NCBI GenBank assembly: GCA_021018815.1
Contig: JAITYX010000034.1
Span: forward strand, 4,154,001-4,218,000
Origin: Talinum fruticosum
Lineage: Eukaryota; Streptophyta; Magnoliopsida; Caryophyllales; Talinaceae
Length of the DNA stretch: 64,000 bases
Direction of reading: 5' to 3'
Position numbers and translations under genes: made by a program. This document shows positions 58,434 to 64,000 of the stretch, piece after piece; position 1 is the stretch's first letter; each line of letters opens with the position of its first letter. The notes under the pieces were generated by a model. The model was not told where the DNA came from. It searched no databases and saw nothing but the letters and a program-made list of their open reading frames with translations.

Positions 58434-58449
58434 CAGTTTTATAGTAGTG
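58434..58449 (-). repeat. CACTA1 terminal inverted repeat, right
   Basis: CACTACTATAAAACTG on the minus strand. It pairs with 435-450. Confidence 0.85.
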
Positions 58450-58452
58450 GAT
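58450..58452. repeat. CACTA1 target-site duplication, right copy (GAT)
   Basis: Identical to 432-434. Confidence 0.85.
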
Positions 58453-60318
58453 GAATTTCTTATTCAGATTTTCAAAGTTTATTAAATCAAGTTAAAATGA
58501 ATTAAATCAGATTGAGTAGCGATTTTATTAATTATTTTATTTCAGAAATTATTTTTAGAAGTCTTGGGATGTTATTTCTTAATCGAAAAATAAAGAAAAT
58601 TCGGGTTTCGTTTCTACCGGGAGGCTTTAGGGCCAAGCTGGTGTGTCACCGCTCACCACTCGGTGCGGGTAGTAGCCTAGACCTAGTGCTCGGCAGCACC
58701 GACAAGGGGCCACGACCGAGATGATCAGCCTTGGCCTCCGGCCTGGTTGACATATCCAAAATTTCCCTTTTTATTGTTTAGTTAGAAAAGCTGAGAAGAA
58801 AAATAAGAGAACTAAATAAAAAATGGGAGTTGTAGTTAGTGTTTAGGAATGACAAACTAGCAAAACAAAATAAATAAATGTCTTCCAATCCTAGTATGAG
58901 AAAACTTAGTTGAAAGAGGCAAAAAGGTGACTCCATTGGTCTTGAACCGAGAATCGAATTCGGGGCGAGGGCACTAAACATAGGGATTAGCCCTTTCGTT
59001 CCGCCTGTTAAACGACGACCATTACTAGTTCAAGTAGGGAATGTAAATAACATATTAAACACAAGAAAACAACATGTGATACAGAATTAAAAGCAACCAA
59101 AACATAATAATGAAAGCGGTAAAGGCAAATCCAAAAGCGATAAAAGAAAGCACTAATGAAAAGAAAAGAAAAGAAAGCGAGAAATTAAAAGATTACATCG
59201 GGTAGGAAGGAATTTAATGCGATACAATTCTTTCTCCATAAAACAAATAGTGGTAAAAGTAGAAAATAAATAAGTTAACCATTGTGAAGGCCAAATTGAG
59301 GCCCTCGGGCTCTCCCACATGCATTTATGGATCTCGGATCTGGATCCGTTGATGCGACAGTGGTGAATCGGGAAGGCTTTTTGTGGAGTTTTTGTGGAAG
59401 TGAGTAGGTAGAAAGATGAGTGATGGAGTTTTCGGGTTCGGATGTAGTTAGAATGGAGAGTAGATTAGGAATATGCTAAAAACAAAACCAAGAGATCGGA
59501 ATAAAAAGAGGAGTATGTAGTCGCTCTTACTCAAGGAATATGTAGTCGCTCTTGGTCAAGTTTCAGCAAGCATAACTTTAAGGAATAAGCCGTTTGAGAT
59601 CGGTATTTAGCAGCGTGATGCTAAGGAATGAGCCGTTGTGAAAACGAGCCTAAGCTCTCTATTTATAGAGAGCGGCTAAGTCACAAAATGAACTAGGGTT
59701 TGGCTTCAATCATCCGTCCAAACTGAACTAGAATTAGCTAAAAAATCGATCTACAAAATAAAGGGATAAAACTAGATAGAACCGGATCCCGAGAGTTGGG
59801 GCCGACGGCCATACAACGGGATTCATCTTGAAAAGCGCGACATTTCAAGGTAAATAAACCAGGTAGGGGCACCGGCCACGGCGTCATTTTGAGGGAAAAA
59901 GCTTTGTGTCTCGGGCGGATTGTCTTGGAACTAAATGTGGCATTTTGATGCTGGTGATCATAAAACATGGTGCCCAACGTCGTCTTGATGTCTTCAGCTA
60001 CGTGTCCGGGTTGGACGAAGTGAAACATGGTATTTTGAGCCCGGAATCTTCCGGTACATGTTACTTGGACTTCCGTTGACTTTGGAGGTTTGAACCGGGC
60101 TTGGACCATCTAAAGGAAAGGGGATTTTTGTACCGACCCAAGACAAGAAGATATTTATTTGGTGCTAAGGGTTTTTTGTGGTTACTCGCTTCCATCGCAC
60201 CAATCAAAAACCGTATGTGATCCAAATCCTCAAATAGGACTCTGGATCTCATCATTAGGCAACAATATAAAATACATAAATAAAAGAGATAAGGGATGAC
60301 ACGTTTTAGGTGTTTACA
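58453..60318 (-). mobile_element. Ty3/gypsy LTR, minus strand, main part
   Basis: On the minus strand it begins TGTAAACACC at 60318, directly after a purine run GGTCAAAGTGGGGGATAGC (60319-60337), as expected for a 3' LTR. It runs to the CACTA1 insertion and continues at 434. An inverted relative stands at about 60650-61637 (shared GATTCTCGGTTC, GGAGTCAC, AAATAATTTC). No protein is encoded here. Confidence 0.7.
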
Positions 60319-60337
60319 GCTATCCCCCACTTTGACC
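60319..60337 (-). other. Gypsy polypurine tract
   Basis: GGTCAAAGTGGGGGATAGC on the minus strand adjoins the LTR start at 60318. This orients the element and marks the LTR edge. Confidence 0.7.
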
Positions 60338-60650
60338 GAGTCCGAAAGATGAAGGATCAAAGTAGACAATAAAGGATATTTATCTCGATTTTGTGCATTG
60401 TTTCGAGCATTGATAGTTGCTTAGTGTCCGGAATTGGTTGTTGTCAAACCTGAACTCCGAGATGGGGCCTAGACTTGATCGCGCCGCATGCGTTCGAAGT
60501 CCGGTAATAGGATCCTAAGCTTGGCTTGATCGGAGCCTAAAGCTTGGTGAATTTTGATGCTTGAAACCTACATCGTCTTTTAATCTAAAGCTTGGTCTAA
60601 TAATCTCTGTACTAACATACTTGTTAGTAGATAATCATATTGATGAATGT
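60338..60650 (-). other. Gypsy 3' internal fragment, non-coding
   Basis: About 310 bp inside the minus-strand gypsy element. No coding pattern is seen. Near 60650 the sequence changes to the plus-oriented LTR copy, so the rest of the internal region is missing. Confidence 0.45.
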
Positions 60651-61637
60651 TCGGTGTTTTACGGAATAATTTAGTCGAAAACAAACCGAAAACCTTAGGG
60701 CATCAATTTGGTCTTCAAACAGCTTCTTTATTTTTATGCTTTTTATCGCTTTCCTTATTGTGGATAAGAGTTGTACTTGCTTTTATTTCGTCCCCGTCCG
60801 ATGTAACCGTTAAAGTTTCTCATGTGTCTTTTGTTTCCCTTTTATTTTCCTATACTCGCTTTCCTTTTATTTGCTTTTATTGCTTTTGTTCATGTTATGG
60901 TTGCTTTAATTTCGTTTAATATGTTGTGTGCTTGTGTTTAGTACGCTATTTTAATGCACTACTCAAACTAGTAATGCCCATCTTCGGACGGGCGGAACGG
61001 AAGGGTTTTCCCTACGTTTCGTACCCTCATCCCCGAATCCGATTCTCGGTTCTAAGACCGATGGAGTCACTTTTAGCCTTTTTCGGTCTTAGTTTTTCCC
61101 AAACTAAGATTAGAAGAGCAAATTTTCTCTTTTGTTTTTGTTAGTTTTTCTTTCTTAAAAACTTACTCGGTGACTCCTACGTGCTAGGCCAAAGGCTACG
61201 CTCGATTCCTTCAGCCAGTCACCGTGGCCGGCGCCCCGACCACCATGTGCTGGCTTTGATTAGTGGCTATGGCTTCGGTTCGGATTAGTGTTTTAACACC
61301 GATATGGCCCTAAAGCCTCGAGGACATATTTGAAATTCTAAATTTAATTTATCATGTTTAGTTAAGAAATGACATCTCGAGACTTCGAAAATAATTTCCG
61401 AAAATAAAATAATTAATAAATGCTAAACAATTCAGTTTAGTCCATCTTCAACTCAATTTAATAAATTCAGAACTCTAAACAAGTGAATAATCCTCACACT
61501 CAAAAATTCATTTCCAAAACCCCGAAATCATTCATAAAAATTTTCTAAAAACCCTGCGCCAAACCCAATTCTTAGGAAAGCTTGGTTCATGGTCCGGCAT
61601 AGGTTCGGGGTGGCCGTCGGCCGTGGTTCCTACAGAT
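60650..61637 (+). mobile_element. Second Ty3/gypsy LTR copy, plus strand, 5'-truncated
   Basis: Aligns in inverted orientation with about 59260-58453 and then with 434-290. Shared blocks include CGATGTAA, CTAGTAATG, GGCGGAACG, CGATTCTCGGTTC, GACATC/GACTTC and a GTTCCTACA end at 61637. The TGTAAACACC start is absent, so only about half of the LTR is present. Confidence 0.6.
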
Positions 61638-62630
61638 GCTCGAGTCCGTTGGGGATTAGTCACTTATTAAGAGGGCGAAACTTGAAAATTTGAGTAGTGT
61701 GTTTTGATAATGCATTTAGCAACCCTTGAACATAGTTTACTTCGTTATTGGACAATATGACAAATTTATTTTACCCCTATTAAGACTTCCGGTAAAAGGT
61801 TCCTATTGCATTCTAGGTGGGCCCAACTAGGCTTGATTGTCAACGGAGGTGGTACCTCTTCCCTCATAGCACGCGCTCTTGGTTTACCGAGAGGCACCGA
61901 GGATTCTTGCCTTTTTGCTTGACGTGCTCCACATGGAAGACCAAATCCTCGTACTATGAGGCACCATATATCCGACTTGTCTAAACCTCTTTTGAATATT
62001 CGGTGGCACCTTGCCTTCATTTGTATGCTTGAATGAATTTTGTTATAGATTTCATCCTCTCGTTTGTGAGCCTTTAGGAATAGGTGAGGAGTGCTGATTA
62101 GCCCTTGTATGGGTGTGAATAAAATACCTTAATAACATTTTTAGAGTCGGTCCATTATGTGCATTTAGCCAAAAGTCAAATTGCCTTTTCCATTTAGGTC
62201 AGTCCATTATTTGCACTTTTGAGTCATACTAAAATTTTCCGTAAGCGGTTTAGGTAGTCACCGCCGGTTGGTGAAGAAGGAACCTACCAAGGTTCTCTCT
62301 ATCCTTCTAGTCATAGGTTTTTAGATTGTTTTTGGCCTTATTACTTACCTACATCACCATTTTTCATTTTTGAATTTCATTTAGCCAAAACAAATTCATT
62401 CCCAATATAGGGAAATGCATTATCATATTGCATCTAGCCAAGATAAAAGCATCTTCCATTAAGGATTAGTCATTATGCATTCCAATTATGCATTAGCCAT
62501 ATCATAAAAATCATCCCTAATTTGGTAATACACTTCATTTTCTACTTGTATTATTTATGTGCATCCAAATAAAAACATTTTTATTCTCTTTAGGTCTTGC
62601 ACTTAAGTCCCTTCCTCCCAAAAGTGATTT
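61638..62630 (+). other. Gypsy leader region
   Basis: Between the LTR end and gag. The primer site is not clear: GAGTCCGTTGGGGATT follows the LTR but does not match a tRNA end I can name with confidence. No open frame of interest; the minus frame at 61766-62020 has no recognisable similarity. A T run is at 62629-62637. Confidence 0.4.
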
Positions 62631-63815
62631 TTTTTTTCACGTGGTCCTAAGCCTCATCCCGGCTGCAGAATAAGAAGTCTGCTACAATTGAATATCATCG
62701 TAATCCAAACTCCAAAGGTTAGAACGCCTCCACAAGGAGTCCGACACGTCTTCTACCGCTCAACATTACATTCTACTTCGCAGTCTACACCGGTGCGACA
62801 TATTTCGGTGCATGCCACACCGGTTCGATCCGCTTCTCGTCGTAGGACGAGTACCTAAAAAGTATTCCCTTCTAATCGATTTAACCCCGAAATAGTCTCC
62901 TATTCTCGCTTTGCTTAATGAGAACTTAGCGAGGGTGGAAACTAGGATGAATGCTCAAGATGATAAGATAACATCTATATCAAGTGATGTTAAGGTTATT
63001 TTGAAAGCTATTAAGGACAATAAGAGAGATGAGGAGGCGAACGCTTAAGAAGTGGAGGGAGAGTAGGTCCTCGACCTTCACCTAGTTTATCTCCTCCAAA
63101 CCTGTCCCAAACACAAATCCCCTAAACATGAATCTAAACCTCAGCCTAATCAACGCGTAGATCGGATAGAACAAATATTAAGGGGTCATGCATGTTCAGT
63201 AATCACTATTTTGATCATAAGGGATTCACTTCGGTCCCTAAAGGAAAACTACCCCTTAAATTTACCACACCGGATATCAAGTTTAGAGGTTTCCAAAATC
63301 CCCATCATCATGTTCGTAACTTCTTAGGAATAATAACTCTTAAGAACATTCCGAAGTTACTTGCCACATTATCTTCCCATGGACTTTTGATACTGATGTA
63401 ATGAAGTGGTATAACACGGTTGAACCATGCAAGATCTCCAATTGGACGGACTCGTGAAAGGAATTCCTACATCAATGCTCCTATAACACTTATATGCTAG
63501 TGTCTCTTAAAGACTCGAAATTAATCAAACAAGGTGAGAAAGAAAGCTTCACGGACTTTCTCACCCGGTGGAGAGCAAAGGCCGCCCACATGGTAGATCG
63601 ACCCTCCGAAAATGAACAAGTTAGGATCATCGTAAAGAACCTTCAGCCTACATACAATCGGCATCTCAAATTTTTACCGATGATGAACTTATCCACTCTT
63701 AGAGATGCCAAATTGCTTATAGAAAAAGCATTGTTTATCATGACCACAAAATTCGTGACGGGGTATAGATGTAATTATCAATCTAAAGATAAGAAAACCT
63801 CCAATACGAGATAAT
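62630..63815 (+). pseudogene. Ty3/gypsy gag, broken
   Basis: A basic Ser/Arg-rich start (about 62640-62850) leads to LPLKFTTPDIKFRGFQNPHH (63260). DVMKWYNTVEPCKISNWTDS follows, with an in-frame stop, then the open piece 63494-63814 with KQGEKESFTDFLTRWRAKAA, RPSENEQVRIIVKNLQP and LRDAKLLIEKAL. The W(Y/F)...W.DL...F, ESF.DFL.RWR pattern is the gypsy retrotransposon gag domain. The KNL.P.Y variant is reminiscent of the Tat/Ogre lineage. No zinc knuckle is reached before the open frame ends. Confidence 0.7.
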
Positions 63816-64000
63816 ACTAGTAGGCGCGCAGATGTCAATACCCTTAACAGGTACACTTACTACACTCTATCGATACCGTGTATACTCAAGACCTTGACTG
63901 TCTACTGGCTAAGGGAAAGGTAGAATTGCTACCCATTAGAGCAGAATAACAAACCGTGAAACAATCTAAAAACTAGGACGCGGGAAAATTTAAAAATACA
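63816..64000 (+). other. Downstream of gypsy gag, to the window edge
   Basis: No open frame; presumably the gag-protease part of the same element, too broken to recognise in this length. Confidence 0.35.

Larger units (their letters stand above)
435..58449 (-). mobile_element. CACTA1: En/Spm (CACTA) DNA transposon swollen to 58 kb by nested insertions
   Basis: The element begins CACTACTACAAAATTG and ends in the inverted complement CACTACTATAAAACTG (14 of 16 positions match), with GAT on both sides. Subterminal repeats of an AGCGACGGAA-type motif in both orientations lie inside each end. Native CACTA sequence remains at 435-1271, 29938-30076 and 53889-58449; the rest is later insertions. The TNP2-like gene reads on the minus strand from near the right end, followed by a TNPA-like gene on the same strand, the usual CACTA order. 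TNP2 lacks its catalytic core, so the copy should not move by itself. Subtracting insertions leaves about 5.5 kb of native sequence. Confidence 0.85.

Noticed and set aside
60647..61144. Plus-strand frames with hydrophobic stretches in the gypsy LTR
   Set aside because: They lie inside an LTR and are not conserved as frames in the inverted copy at 58453-59260.

Overview
The window is a plant nuclear intergenic region made almost entirely of transposable elements. There is no host gene, rRNA or tRNA that I can support. The protein families point to a flowering plant, probably a eudicot, but the species cannot be read from the sequence. They are Ty1/copia gag-pol with a methionine-tRNA-type primer site, Ty3/gypsy gag, En/Spm (CACTA) TNP2 and TNPA-like proteins, and a transposon-borne Ulp1-like protease. 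Nearly every reading frame is broken, so most coding entries are pseudogenes.

Outer layer: a Ty3/gypsy LTR on the minus strand (about 290-434 continuing at 58450-60318) is split by one large CACTA element, here CACTA1 (435-58449). CACTA1 has CACTACTA terminal inverted repeats, a perfect 3-bp GAT target duplication and subterminal repeats. It keeps a TNP2 transposase gene lacking its catalytic core (57162-54680, minus) and a TNPA-like gene (54405 to 29938, minus, interrupted). To the right lies a partly inverted second copy of the gypsy LTR and a gypsy gag gene (62630-63815, plus) that runs toward the window edge.

Inside CACTA1 are copies of one Ty1/copia family, whose LTRs are mostly about 1.5-1.6 kb and typically run TGAAG...CTTCA. 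Five are internal-bearing copies: A (1335-12278, minus, TSD AATCT), inserted in the 5' LTR of B (from 1272, plus, 3' end lost near 17500); C (20336-28962, minus, TSD GTTGG); D (30077-53883, minus, TSD AATGG); and E (35371-47925, plus, TSD GGTTT), inserted in the pol gene of D. Three are solo LTRs: 17743-19302 (TSD ACGTA), 41153-42712 inside E, and 49272-50772 (TSD CTTTT) inside D. A second CACTA (CACTA2, about 17500-29937) carries a broken Ulp1-like gene. Its right terminus sits in the TNPA-like exon of CACTA1 and its left end is missing.

The copia family has gag, pol (protease, integrase, RT, RNase H) and an extra ORF downstream of pol, in the position of the envelope-like ORF of SIRE-type elements. 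A TATA box 150-245 bp upstream of this third ORF is kept in all four copies that have it, which suggests its own internal promoter. The nesting is up to five deep: gypsy LTR, CACTA1, D, E, solo LTR. B and C have lost integrase (C also protease), and D has a 5' LTR deletion. The broken genes and decayed termini indicate old, probably silenced elements.
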